Assembly: GCF_003545715.1 (NCBI RefSeq)
Contig: NZ_QVNU01000006.1
Coordinates: 248,001 to 312,000 of the forward strand
Direction: 5' to 3'
Length of the DNA stretch: 64,000 nucleotides
Source of the DNA: Taibaiella koreensis
Lineage (GTDB): Bacteria; Bacteroidota; Bacteroidia; Chitinophagales; Chitinophagaceae
Shown here: piece after piece, positions 8,549 through 17,333 of the stretch
How the letters are laid out: every line of letters starts with the position of its first letter
How positions within the stretch are numbered: the stretch's first letter is position 1
The notes under the pieces: generated by a model
Seen by the model: the letters and a program-made list of their open reading frames with translations, nothing else
What the model was told of the DNA's origin: nothing
Database searches by the model: none
Program-made: the position numbers and the translations under genes

Positions 8549-9625
8549 TCAGAACTGCTCGTACAATGCCCGCAACCTTTCTTTGGGCATTTGCTCCTTC
8601 CAGTTCTTGCCCAGGGCATTTTCCCATAGCGGCGGCAAGCCATAGGATACGTCGATCATCTTGTCAAAATCGGCATCGCTAAGGCCTTTGGTGATCCCCT
8701 GAGGGATGTCGATGTTGTGCATCGCCACCATCTTCCTGAACTTAGCCACGCCTTCGGGGTAGAATTCTTCCAGCTTGTCAAACACGATGCAGTTACCGAT
8801 ACCATGCTTGGTGCCCAGCAGGTAAGAAAGACCGTAGCTTACGGCATGCGCCACCCCAACCTGTGAATAGGCGATGCTCATCCCCCCCGCATAAGAAGCC
8901 ATCATCAGCTTTTCATCAGAAGTCTCGTCCCAGTCGGAACGGTGCAGGAAGATCTCTTCGCAAAGGTCCTGGGCCTTTTCGCCATAGGCCTTGCTGAAAG
9001 CATTGAGATAAGTGCCGGTCAGCGACTCTACGCAATGGATAAAGCAATCCATAGCCGTATAGAACCGTTGGTTCACCGGCACAGTCTTCAGCAGGTCGGG
9101 ATCCAGCACGATCTGGTCGAAGGGTGTATAATCGGAATTCATGCCCAGCTTCCGCACAGGGCCGGTGAGCACCGTAGTACGGCTCACCTCTGCACCGGTA
9201 CCCGATATAGTGGGAATACCGGCTTTATATACACCAGGCAGCTTCACAAGGTCCCAGCCCTGGTAGTCGGCCGATGAGCCGGGATTGGTCATCATCAGGG
9301 CAACAGCCTTAGTCATATCCATTACACTACCACCGCCGATACCGATAATACCGCTCACGGTCCCGAATTCGGCTTTCAGCTCGTCTTTCAGAGCATCAAC
9401 ATAAGTCGTTTTGGGTTCGTGCGTAACATCGATAATTACCACCTTGTCCTTTCCCCTCAGGGGCAGGCGGCTCAGGAAGGCTTGGTTGCCGGTAAAGAAC
9501 TCATCTACAAAAAAGATCATGGGCGCATCGCCCTTGCGCCTGGGCGCCAGTATTTCATCCAGTTGGTTGAGCGCACCGCGGCCATAGACCACATAATCGA
9601 CCATTTTGAAATTTCTGAAAGACAT
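8549..9625 (-). CDS. kdnB: 3-deoxy-alpha-D-manno-octulosonate 8-oxidase (iron alcohol dehydrogenase family)
   Basis: The 358-residue protein belongs to the iron-dependent alcohol dehydrogenase family. It carries the nucleotide-binding GIGGGSVMDMTKAVA and the metal-ligand region with DCFIHCVES and, further on, HAVSYGLSYLLGTKHGIGN. Its opening, MSFRNFKMVDYVVYGRGALNQL, fits KdnB (first 20 residues only considered), which oxidises the C8 hydroxyl of Kdo so that KdnA can aminate it, giving 8-amino-Kdo in lipopolysaccharide. The adjacent kdsB upstream on the same strand supports this over a general alcohol dehydrogenase. KdnA is not encoded nearby. The upstream leader consists of heptamer repeats. 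Confidence 0.82.
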   Translation of the reverse strand: MSFRNFKMVDYVVYGRGALNQLDEILAPRRKGDAPMIFFVDEFFTGNQAFLSRLPLRGKDKVVIIDVTHEPKTTYVDALKDELKAEFGTVSGIIGIGGGSVMDMTKAVALMMTNPGSSADYQGWDLVKLPGVYKAGIPTISGTGAEVSRTTVLTGPVRKLGMNSDYTPFDQIVLDPDLLKTVPVNQRFYTAMDCFIHCVESLTGTYLNAFSKAYGEKAQDLCEEIFLHRSDWDETSDEKLMMASYAGGMSIAYSQVGVAHAVSYGLSYLLGTKHGIGNCIVFDKLEEFYPEGVAKFRKMVAMHNIDIPQGITKGLSDADFDKMIDVSYGLPPLWENALGKNWKEQMPKERLRALYEQF

Positions 9626-9800
9626 ATTAGATGTGAGATATTAGATGTTAGAAATTGTAAGTATTAGGTATTAGGTATTACGTATTACGTATTAGGTATT
9701 ACGTATCATACTTGGTTCTTGATACTTGGTACCTGATACTTGGTACTCGATACCTAACTTGATACTTGGTTCTTGGTTCTTGATACTTAATACTTAGCAC
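9626..9800. repeat. Degenerate heptanucleotide tandem array (25 units)
   Basis: Read on the plus strand from the kdnB start, the sequence divides without a slip into 25 consecutive seven-base units. Groups of related units occur: ATTAGAT/GTTAGAA, then GTATTAG/GTATTAC (six), then ACTTGGT/ACCTGAT (seven), then TTGATAC/TTGGTTC (six). The array fills the whole kdsB-kdnB gap. Its last two units run into the end of the kdsB coding sequence, supplying its final codons and stop. Confidence 0.9.
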
Positions 9801-10536
9801 TCTTCCCCGCCAGATATTGCTCCGCCTTCAACAGGTCTTCCGGCGTGTCGATCTCAACGCCCATATATTCTGTGACCACCATTTTCATGCGGATGCCATT
9901 TTCCAGATAGCGCAGGCACTCGATCTTCTCAGCCGCCTCGAGGGGACTTACCGGCAACTGTGTAAAATCGATCAAAGTTTGCCGGCGAAAAGCATAGATG
10001 CCGATATGCTCGTAATAAACCGGTTTGGCCTGCTGATCGCGATGATAAGGTATGGGTGAACGGGAAAAGAACAGGGCATTGTCCCGCAGATCGACGGCCA
10101 CCTTTACATAATTGGGATCGGCAATGGCGACAGGATCGCTAAGTACCTGCATGAGCGAAGCCACCTGCACCGCCGCGCCATCGGCGCCTTCAAATACCCG
10201 GAGCAGCTTTTCCATGGGCGCCTTGCTGGTAAAGGGCTCATCGCCCTGCACATTAACGATGATCTCCGCATCGGGAAAGGCGTCCAGCGCCTCGGCTATG
10301 CGGTCGGTGCCGCACTCATGCTCCCGGCGGCTCATCACCGCCTTGCCGCCGTTGCCGGTAATTTCGTTATAAATGATCTCACTATCACAAACCACGGCTA
10401 CATCGTCAAATAAGCCGGTTTGTACGGTAGAGCGGTAAGTAGATAGGATCACGGTCTGGTCGCCCAGCTTTTGCATCAGTTTTCCCGGGAAACGGGTAGC
10501 CGCGTAGCGCGCGGGGATTAAAGCTATTTTCTTCAA
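9787..10536 (-). CDS. kdsB: 3-deoxy-manno-octulosonate cytidylyltransferase
   Basis: The 249-residue protein activates Kdo (or 8-amino-Kdo) to the CMP-sugar for transfer to lipid A. Visible family motifs are the N-terminal nucleotide-binding IPARYAATRFPGK, SRREHECGTDRIAEAL, the catalytic VNVQGDEPF and YYEHIGIYAFRR. Its length is normal. It lies upstream of kdnB on the same strand, so a joint role in making the modified inner-core sugar is likely. Whether it prefers the amino form cannot be read from the sequence. The last codons (Ala-Lys-Tyr-stop) are built from the adjoining heptamer array. Confidence 0.93.
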   Translation of the reverse strand: MKKIALIPARYAATRFPGKLMQKLGDQTVILSTYRSTVQTGLFDDVAVVCDSEIIYNEITGNGGKAVMSRREHECGTDRIAEALDAFPDAEIIVNVQGDEPFTSKAPMEKLLRVFEGADGAAVQVASLMQVLSDPVAIADPNYVKVAVDLRDNALFFSRSPIPYHRDQQAKPVYYEHIGIYAFRRQTLIDFTQLPVSPLEAAEKIECLRYLENGIRMKMVVTEYMGVEIDTPEDLLKAEQYLAGKSAKY

Positions 10537-10576
10537 GAGATTTCTTTTGAAACGGATATCCGGGTACTGGTAACAA

Positions 10577-10602
10577 ACCGGGCCGCATGGAAGCGGCCCG
10601 GT
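10577..10602. terminator. Perfect GC-rich hairpin between the S46 peptidase gene and kdsB
   Basis: ACCGGGCCGC and GCGGCCCGGT are perfectly complementary around a six-base loop. On the minus strand TTTGTT follows. It lies 44 bases after the peptidase stop and 41 bases before the kdsB start. It can therefore serve as the peptidase terminator, or as a stem-loop in the kdsB leader. Confidence 0.6.
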
Positions 10603-10645
10603 CCCGACGCAAAGGTCGTAAAACTTTACATTGAATTAATGCCGG

Positions 10646-12805
10646 TTACTTGGTAAGCTTCATTTCTTTCAGCAACCAGCCGGCATTGCCGTACTTTTCG
10701 ATGATGAACAGCACATAACGCATATCCACGGCTACATTGCGACAAACAGCCGGATCGTAGTACAGATCGCTCATGGTACCTTGCCATATGCGGTCAAAAT
10801 TGATGCCGATCAGCTCGCCTTTCGCATTCAGCACCGGGCTGCCGGAGTTGCCGCCGCTGGTGTGGTTGCTGGCGATAAAGTCGACAGGAACCGTGCCATT
10901 CACAGTCCACTTACCATAATTTTTTGATTGGTAGAGATTGCGCAGCCCCTGGGGAATATCAAATTCGGCCACAGACGCATTATGCCTGGGGATCAGGTCT
11001 TCCAAGGTAGTCTGGTAAATATTGCTGCCGGGAATATCGGCCCGCTCCACCTTCCCGTAAGTAAGCCTTAAGGTTTGGTTGGCATCGGGCCAAAAGGCTC
11101 TGCCACTGTTCAGGTATTCCATCTGGCGCTTCATGTACAGGCGATTGAGCGGCGCGATCCGCTCGTTGTACTGGCGCATCACCGGGTCGATCTTTTCCTT
11201 CTGAAAGCTGGCCACAGCATCGTAGACCTGGAAAGCGGGGTCTTGCTTGATCAGGGCCGTATCGCCGCGCTGGGCTCTGTCGAGCAACTCATTCATACGG
11301 TCCTGGCTGATAACGATACTGTTGCTGAATATATTTTTACCCCAGGATACGGGGTTATTGCCCGAATTGTACATCAATGTCTTCATCCGCGGCGCTACTA
11401 CCTGGTCGCCCTGCATCAGGTACAGGGGCATCAGGGCATCGAATACTTTATGGTCGGTGGCAGCATCGTAATCCTTATAAAACTCATCCATTTTTTTCCG
11501 GATCGCCAGAAGGCTATCACTCAGGATATCGGCAGGAAGGGCAGTACGATAGAAGGTCAGCACCTTGGCCAGGTTGGCAGCCTGCTGTATCGCTTCTACA
11601 CCCAGCACGGTTTCCTTGGTGTATTCCGATGCAATAAGCGCATTGTCGCTGCCGCTCACCGTTACCTGGATCAGGGGAAGCAGCATTTTATCGCCGGGAT
11701 TATCGGTATTGCCTGCTGCGGCCTCGTCGAACAGTCGTTCGTAGCGAAGCTTTTTGCCCAGCACGTCGTTATTGGTCAGTCCCAGCACCTCGCCTTTCCA
11801 TTTTTTATACCCGTTGCTGAGCAAGGATTGCTTGGCAGCATATTTGAGAAAGATATCCGGGTTGCCGCGCATCGCCTCATCGAGCACACCCAACCGCTTT
11901 TCCCGGGCTTCTATACGTATGGGATCGATAATATACTGGATCTGGTTCAGCTGATAAGAGCTCAAGTATTCCTGTGTCAGGAAAGGGAATCCGTAAACCA
12001 TCGTAAAATCACCTTCCTTGTAGCCCGAGGTATTGATAGGGAAAAAAGCCTTGGGCTTATAGGGTACATTACCCGGGCTGTAAGGCGCCGGCTTGTTGTC
12101 TTTTCCCGCATAGACACGGAACACGGCAAAGTCGCCGGTGTGGCGGGGCCACATCCAGTTATCGGTATCGGCGCCAAACTTGCCGATGCCGTTAGGCGGG
12201 AAAGCGACCAGGCGCACATCCGTAAAAACCTCGCTCAGCACCGCCTGATACTGATTTCCGTTATAAAAGGATTTGACCTCTGCTTTAAGTCCGTTAAGGT
12301 TATGGTAAGCCTTTTCCAGCTCCGCGATCCGGCTCTTGATCCGGGCATTACGGATATTTTCCGGCATGGTATCGGCAAGCCCTTTCAGCACATATTCCGT
12401 CACATCCTCCATTTTCCTTACAATGGCAACGGTAAGGCCCTTGCAGGGAAGCTCTGCTTCGCGGCTCATGGCCCAGAAACCATTGACGAGATAATTATGT
12501 TCACTTGTACTCAGCTCCTGAGCCGCACCATAGGCGCAATGATGATTGGTGAAAAGCAGTCCGTTGGCAGATACCAGCTCACCGGTACAGCCTTTGCCAA
12601 AAAGCACGACCGCATTGTTGAGTCCGGTGCCGCTATCGTTGTACAATCGCTCTACCGGTATCTTCAATCCCAACTTCTGCATATCCGATTCCTGTCTTTT
12701 CAATTGTGCGGGCTGCCACATGCCATCTTTGGCCAGGACTGTGGCTGCCGGCAACCCTGCTAATGCCAACATCAAAACAACCTTTTGGTGTTTTCGTTTC
12801 ATCAT
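10646..12805 (-). CDS. dpp11: S46 family dipeptidyl peptidase, DPP11 type
   Basis: The product (719 residues from the chosen ATG) has a signal peptide (VVLMLALAGLPAATVLA) and the full S46 chymotrypsin-like triad: His89 in TNHHC, Asp225 in RHTGDFAVFR and Ser654 in TSGGNSGSPVLN. S46 enzymes release dipeptides from the N-terminus of peptides in the periplasm. Eighteen residues after the catalytic serine lies Arg672 (INFDRIW). This is the position that is Arg in DPP11 (Asp/Glu-specific) and Gly in DPP7 (hydrophobic), so acidic-residue specificity is predicted. The ORF extends 14 codons further upstream, but the later Met-Met-Lys start gives a normal signal peptide. It probably feeds peptide catabolism. 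Confidence 0.9.
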   Translation of the reverse strand: MMKRKHQKVVLMLALAGLPAATVLAKDGMWQPAQLKRQESDMQKLGLKIPVERLYNDSGTGLNNAVVLFGKGCTGELVSANGLLFTNHHCAYGAAQELSTSEHNYLVNGFWAMSREAELPCKGLTVAIVRKMEDVTEYVLKGLADTMPENIRNARIKSRIAELEKAYHNLNGLKAEVKSFYNGNQYQAVLSEVFTDVRLVAFPPNGIGKFGADTDNWMWPRHTGDFAVFRVYAGKDNKPAPYSPGNVPYKPKAFFPINTSGYKEGDFTMVYGFPFLTQEYLSSYQLNQIQYIIDPIRIEAREKRLGVLDEAMRGNPDIFLKYAAKQSLLSNGYKKWKGEVLGLTNNDVLGKKLRYERLFDEAAAGNTDNPGDKMLLPLIQVTVSGSDNALIASEYTKETVLGVEAIQQAANLAKVLTFYRTALPADILSDSLLAIRKKMDEFYKDYDAATDHKVFDALMPLYLMQGDQVVAPRMKTLMYNSGNNPVSWGKNIFSNSIVISQDRMNELLDRAQRGDTALIKQDPAFQVYDAVASFQKEKIDPVMRQYNERIAPLNRLYMKRQMEYLNSGRAFWPDANQTLRLTYGKVERADIPGSNIYQTTLEDLIPRHNASVAEFDIPQGLRNLYQSKNYGKWTVNGTVPVDFIASNHTSGGNSGSPVLNAKGELIGINFDRIWQGTMSDLYYDPAVCRNVAVDMRYVLFIIEKYGNAGWLLKEMKLTK

Positions 12806-12955
12806 GATTCCTAATATTTTGGAAATAAAATTAATAATTGTTTGCAAAAATCTCCAAATAACTTATTACATTAGCCAAACTTTTCGTGAAGGGTGCCTGG
12901 TGCTTGAAAACCATATTTAATTCGTGTACTTTATTTCGATTTCATAAACTCCGGT

Positions 12956-14971
12956 ATGAGCAAAAGATTACTGTTACTTGCTTCGGCATTATTCTTTTTA
13001 TTGATTTCCCTGGGGAGAGTGCAGGCACAGACCGACCCCAATCTTTTCAAGTTACCGGATACGGTTTGTAACGGACATGAAATAGTACCTTTCAATATTA
13101 TTCAGACTGCGAGCAATTATTTCTGGACTTTCTGTCCGCCTAATCTCGGCATTGCCCCCACAGGCAACAACATAGGCCCGGTGCAGTCCTTTAACAATGC
13201 CAAAGGTATTATCGTAGCCGAAGACGATAGCTTTAACTATACCTTTCACATCAATGCAGGCGCGGATGTCATACGCATGAAGTATGCTGATGGTCTTGGC
13301 GGAATGCCTTCCATGATCACCGGTATGAGCAACCTGGCCAATCCCGGCGGTCTGTACCTGGCCAATAACGGCCGGTGGCACCTCTTCGTAGTAGCCGGTA
13401 CCGACAGCAGCAATTCCAGGCTGGTACGTTATGATTTTAATGAGAACGGCCTCAAATCCATGCCTACAGAAGTGAACCTGGGCGGACTGGGCGGCGGCCT
13501 GAATGGCCCCAAGCATTTGTTCATGGCCAAACAGGGCGACAACTGGTTTGCCTTCACCTTTACCAAAAAAGATGAGCTGATACGCCTCTCCTTCGGCAAC
13601 GACCTGGCTAATACCCCCACCCTGGAGAACCTGGGCAATATCGACGGCCATTTTGCCAATGTAACTGCCGTTACCGGTCTCGTAGAACTGGACAACTGGC
13701 ACCTGCTGATCACCAACCGCAATACCAACAGCGTAAACCGTATTTCTTTCGGTAACTCGCTCACCAATACCCCCTTTGTAGTCGATCTCGGCAACCTGGG
13801 CAACCGCATCAATGCGCCGGTGGGCATTGCTGTAACCCGCGACTGTAACGCTTATTATGCTTTTGTGCTCAATTACGGTACCGCCAGCCTGGTAACGCTC
13901 AAGTGGGACGACGTTTCCATCGCCAATCCCCCCTCGGCGCAAAACCATGGCAATGTGGCCGGCTTTGCGCAACCGCTCTGCATGACAGGTGTTGCCCGCG
14001 ACAATGGCGCGCTTTATCTGCTGTCGACCAATGCGGACAACTCCGTAAGCAAAGTGATCTTCAACTCCTGCACCAATGCTACGCCCGCCTATTCCGATCT
14101 TCGCCTGCCGCCCTCCTTCAAAATAGATGAGCCGGGCTTATATACTGTATTCCTGACCATCGACGAAGGTTTGCCTACGGTACGTACCGACTGCGAGCAG
14201 GTATATGTCTATGCACACCCGCCATTGACCGTAAGCCGCGATACGCTTATTTGCCAGGGAGATACCCTGCAGCTTTCTGCGCTCTCCTTCGGGGCCGACA
14301 GCTTCAAATGGGCGCCGGACTACCGTATCGATACCCTGTCGGGCCAGTTTGTAAAAGTGAACCCTGTACTGTCTACCGAATATACAGTAACAACCTATTA
14401 CGACTACAACTGTATTGTGAAGAACCCGATTATGGTCACCGTGAGCAAGATCGTAGCCGATGCCGGCCCCGACCGTACGATAGGAGATGGCTCCGGCACT
14501 ATACTGGGTGGACCGGGCACTACTTTGGGTACGCAATATACTTATGAATGGACGCCCGATATCGGGTTTACCGGTTCGCGGTTCAACCCGGTAACGACGG
14601 CACGACCGCCTTACGACATCACATATTACCTGAACATCAGCAATACCGACGGTTGTAAAACCATCGACTCGGTAGAAGTAACGGTACCCTGCGACGATAT
14701 CCATTTGCCCAATGCCTTTAAACCCGCCAGCGCTTATGGCACCGGAAGGTTTGGACTGCTCAACCAGCAATTTGTAAAGATCAACTATTTTAAGATCTAC
14801 GATCGTTGGGGCAAAGAAGTGTTCACCACTACCGATTCGCAAGGAAAATGGGACGGCAAGGTAGATGGCAAAGATGCCCCCCTGGGTGTATACGTTTGGG
14901 AGGTAGATGCTGTATGCGCCAATACCCAGCAACGCTACCGGAGATCGGGGACCGTAACCCTGATAAGATAA
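12956..14971 (+). CDS. T9SS type B cargo with beta-propeller-like repeats
   Basis: The 671-residue product has a signal peptide (LLLLASALFFLLISLGRVQA). Residues 100 to 380 carry repeated blocks of the kind NGLKSMPTEVNLG, NDLANTPTLENLGN and NSLTNTPFVVDLGN, each following a LVRYDF/LIRLSF-type strand. This suggests a six- to seven-bladed propeller (NHL/SMP-30-like). A PKD/Ig-like part follows (TLICQGDTLQLSA, VADAGPDRTIGDG). The end is the gliding-motility-associated sorting domain (IHLPNAFKPAS, FKIYDRWGKEVF, WDGKVDGKDAPLGVYVW). The ligand is unknown. It is divergent from the S46 peptidase gene. Confidence 0.85.
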   Translation: MSKRLLLLASALFFLLISLGRVQAQTDPNLFKLPDTVCNGHEIVPFNIIQTASNYFWTFCPPNLGIAPTGNNIGPVQSFNNAKGIIVAEDDSFNYTFHINAGADVIRMKYADGLGGMPSMITGMSNLANPGGLYLANNGRWHLFVVAGTDSSNSRLVRYDFNENGLKSMPTEVNLGGLGGGLNGPKHLFMAKQGDNWFAFTFTKKDELIRLSFGNDLANTPTLENLGNIDGHFANVTAVTGLVELDNWHLLITNRNTNSVNRISFGNSLTNTPFVVDLGNLGNRINAPVGIAVTRDCNAYYAFVLNYGTASLVTLKWDDVSIANPPSAQNHGNVAGFAQPLCMTGVARDNGALYLLSTNADNSVSKVIFNSCTNATPAYSDLRLPPSFKIDEPGLYTVFLTIDEGLPTVRTDCEQVYVYAHPPLTVSRDTLICQGDTLQLSALSFGADSFKWAPDYRIDTLSGQFVKVNPVLSTEYTVTTYYDYNCIVKNPIMVTVSKIVADAGPDRTIGDGSGTILGGPGTTLGTQYTYEWTPDIGFTGSRFNPVTTARPPYDITYYLNISNTDGCKTIDSVEVTVPCDDIHLPNAFKPASAYGTGRFGLLNQQFVKINYFKIYDRWGKEVFTTTDSQGKWDGKVDGKDAPLGVYVWEVDAVCANTQQRYRRSGTVTLIR

Positions 14972-14990
14972 AACGATATCTTACTGATTG

Positions 14991-15033
14991 ATATGCAAAG
15001 AAGCCCGGTCGACGACCGGGCTTCTTTGCATAT
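14991..15033 (+). terminator. Long perfect palindrome, terminator
   Basis: A 21-base arm starting ATATGCAAAGAAGCCCGG is perfectly repeated in inverted orientation around a single A at the centre. The arms end in CTTCTTTGC. It lies 20 bases after the stop of the propeller protein gene. In practice the loop would open to several bases. Confidence 0.75.
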
Positions 15034-15227
15034 AGCACACAATGCGCTATCCGCAGAGATAGCAGCGGTATGCCTTTGATCTGCTATCCTGTTCAGTATC
15101 AATGCAGTCTGGCCATAGCATCGAATTCTGTAAAGGAATATTCATACTTGCAAAGAAGAGAATCACCCTAAAGAACACCCTGGACAGCGAAGGACTTCCA
15201 GATAAGCGCTGTGTCTTACCAAAATGT

Positions 15228-15248
15228 GCAATGCTTGCCCAGCATTGC
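15228..15248 (+). promoter_or_regulatory. Perfect 8-bp inverted repeat upstream of the T9SS protease gene
   Basis: GCAATGCT and AGCATTGC flank the loop TGCCC, 37 bases before the start codon. It could be an operator or a leader stem-loop. No T-run follows. The remainder of the roughly 250-base gap shows nothing else that I can identify. Confidence 0.35.
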
Positions 15249-15284
15249 GTTCTCAATATTAAAGATCAATCTAAAAATGACTGT

Positions 15285-17063
15285 ATGAAAAAGATATGGA
15301 TAGCCATCTCAATGCTCGCCCCTGTTTATGCTGTACAGGCACAGATCAGCCAGGGTGGGCTTCCCCTGCAATGGAGCGTCAATGAGGCGAGGACTATAAT
15401 AAAACCGGCAATACCGGTTTATTACCAGGCGCCGGATATAAAGACGTTCCTGGCCGAAGAACAGGAACAATCGCAAAAGGGTCCCGGCCCCTACCTTTGC
15501 GGTAAGCGCATCCCTGTCGACCTGTCCTTTCCCCGTTCAGGTACGATGACCCAGCTCCCTGACGGCAGAAAGATATGGACAGCACAGGTAGATATGGGAC
15601 AAGTGCCTGGCCTGCTGTTTTACTATGACCACTTCGCCCTTCCGGAAGGGGTGCGCTATTATATCACCAATGCCAACAACAGGCAGGTGCTGGGCGCCTA
15701 TACCGCTGCAAACAACTCCCGGGATGGCCTCTTTGCTACACAGGAAGTACAGGGCGGCATCGTGAACTTTGAGATCGATATGGACAGGGATGTCGATCCG
15801 GAAACCATAAAGTGGCATATCAACGAAGCGGCGGTCATGTTCCGTGGAGCAGAACACCTGAAGCAATATAGCGGAAATGACGTATTGCTAAGTGATCAGT
15901 TACTGGGTTCATCGTCCGTTTGCGAGATCAACGCCATTTGTCCGCAAGGCGCCAATTATCCCAGTCAGCGGAAAGCAACGGCCCGCATTGTTGCACCCAC
16001 CGGCAATGGCTTTTTAGGCCTTTGCAGCGGCACTTTGCTCAACAATACCAAAGCCGATTGCAAGCCCTACTTTTTGACCGCTTCCCATTGCGAAGAAACA
16101 AGCAGTATGTCCAGCAGCACCTTTTCGCAATGGCTGTTCTATTTCAACTTTGAAACGCCTGATTGTTCCGGAACCGGCAACGCACCCGATAACCAGACCA
16201 TGACCGGCGCCAGCTTCGCCGCCCGCTCAATTCATAACACGATCGCGATTGGCGACTTTCTGCTGCTGAAACTGAACCAGGACATACCGGCTGCTTACGG
16301 GGTTTATCTTGCCGGCTGGGACCGTTCACAGGTATTGCCTACCCAGAATACCACCTATATTGGCTTCCACCACCCTGCCGGCGATGTAAAGAAATTGTCC
16401 AAGGCGAACAATATCCTGAGCGATGTGTACAACCAGATTGCAACGCCGGATACCCACTGGCTGACTACTTTTACCGAAGGAGGCGCGGAAGGGGGCTCGT
16501 CCGGTAGCGGCCTGTTCGATGTCAACGGACGGCTGGTTGGCGACCTGACAGGGGGACTGAGTATTCAAGCTTGCCCGCAAGGTGTCAACGCCTTAGGACA
16601 GCCGACGAGAATGGGCAATGTAGCTATGTACAGCAAGTTTGATCGCAACTGGGCCTATCCCGAAAGCAATGACGCAACGAACCAGCAACTGCAACCCTGG
16701 CTCGACCCCAATAATACAGGCGCCGTGACTACCAATGCCATAGCGTCTTCAAGCTGCAATGGCGCTCCCGACCCAACAGGTATCAACAGTGCGCAAACCG
16801 CATTGGAACAGGCAGTGGCGCTGTATCCTAACCCCGTCGTGAACGGCGTGCTGCGTATTAAGATCAACATGAGGCACAGCGCCGACCTGCAAGTATCTGT
16901 TTATGATATTACCGGATCCGTGAAGGGCGCCTACCGGCTGCGAAACACCACAGCCGGCGATTATTCCCTGAATATGAACGGCTATGCCAATGGCGCTTAC
17001 CTGGTAAGGATCAACAATGGCCACGCGACCATCTCCAGGAAGGTTATGATACAGCATCAATAA
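15285..17063 (+). CDS. Secreted trypsin-like serine protease with T9SS type A sorting domain
   Basis: The 592-residue product has a signal peptide (MKKIWIAISMLAPVYAVQAQ). An N-terminal propeptide-like region of about 200 residues follows. Next is a lysyl-endopeptidase-like S1 domain with the triad His268 in LTASHCEE, Asp324 in AIGDFLLLKL and Ser406 in GGSSGSGLFD, with several cysteines around it. The C-terminal 75 residues (LYPNPVVNGVLRI, VYDITGSVKG, NGAYLVRINNG) form a type A sorting domain, so the enzyme is exported and probably surface-attached. The frame stays open 61 codons upstream, but only this ATG gives a signal peptide. A terminator-like hairpin follows about 140 bases after the stop. 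Confidence 0.88.
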   Translation: MKKIWIAISMLAPVYAVQAQISQGGLPLQWSVNEARTIIKPAIPVYYQAPDIKTFLAEEQEQSQKGPGPYLCGKRIPVDLSFPRSGTMTQLPDGRKIWTAQVDMGQVPGLLFYYDHFALPEGVRYYITNANNRQVLGAYTAANNSRDGLFATQEVQGGIVNFEIDMDRDVDPETIKWHINEAAVMFRGAEHLKQYSGNDVLLSDQLLGSSSVCEINAICPQGANYPSQRKATARIVAPTGNGFLGLCSGTLLNNTKADCKPYFLTASHCEETSSMSSSTFSQWLFYFNFETPDCSGTGNAPDNQTMTGASFAARSIHNTIAIGDFLLLKLNQDIPAAYGVYLAGWDRSQVLPTQNTTYIGFHHPAGDVKKLSKANNILSDVYNQIATPDTHWLTTFTEGGAEGGSSGSGLFDVNGRLVGDLTGGLSIQACPQGVNALGQPTRMGNVAMYSKFDRNWAYPESNDATNQQLQPWLDPNNTGAVTTNAIASSSCNGAPDPTGINSAQTALEQAVALYPNPVVNGVLRIKINMRHSADLQVSVYDITGSVKGAYRLRNTTAGDYSLNMNGYANGAYLVRINNGHATISRKVMIQHQ

Positions 17064-17070
17064 TAAAAAT

Positions 17071-17165
17071 CTGACCATGCCGATATAGGAAACATTGCGC
17101 AACATTGTCGCAATCCCGGTTACCTGAAGCCTGTCGAAGTATCGGCGCCTTTTCGGCATAGTCAG
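17071..17165. repeat. Inverted-repeat element with 13-base arms
   Basis: CTGACCATGCCGA at the left and TCGGCATAGTCAG at the right pair with one mismatch and enclose about 69 bases. The interior can fold further (ATTGCG with CGCAAT). An inner TATCGGC offers an alternative partner for the left arm. No reading frame fits it. It may be a REP-like element or the extended 3' end of the protease transcript. Confidence 0.4.
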
Positions 17166-17204
17166 CATAAAAAATTATAGCAGATCCCCTGAAATGGGAA
17201 GATC

Positions 17205-17256
17205 AGCGTCCTCCGGACCCGTACATGCGGTTCCGGAGGACGCTTCTACTATTTTT
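17205..17256 (+). terminator. Intrinsic terminator downstream of the T9SS protease
   Basis: AGCGTCCTCCGGA and TCCGGAGGACGCT form a perfect 13-pair stem with a 14-base loop. TCTACTATTTTT follows on the plus strand. Confidence 0.8.
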
Positions 17257-17333
17257 GCCCATTTTGCTCATTTTATCTCATATCTCATTGCTATCGGTAT
17301 TGCCAAAAAATAATCACCGGCAGGAGCCAGCAC

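Noticed and set aside
9626-9800. Possible CRISPR array
   Set aside because: The period is seven bases with no spacers and no cas genes are present. It is a short-unit tandem repeat.
11075-12763. 562-codon frame antisense to the S46 peptidase
   Set aside because: The S46 triad and signal peptide are on the minus strand. The antisense frame has no recognisable protein features.
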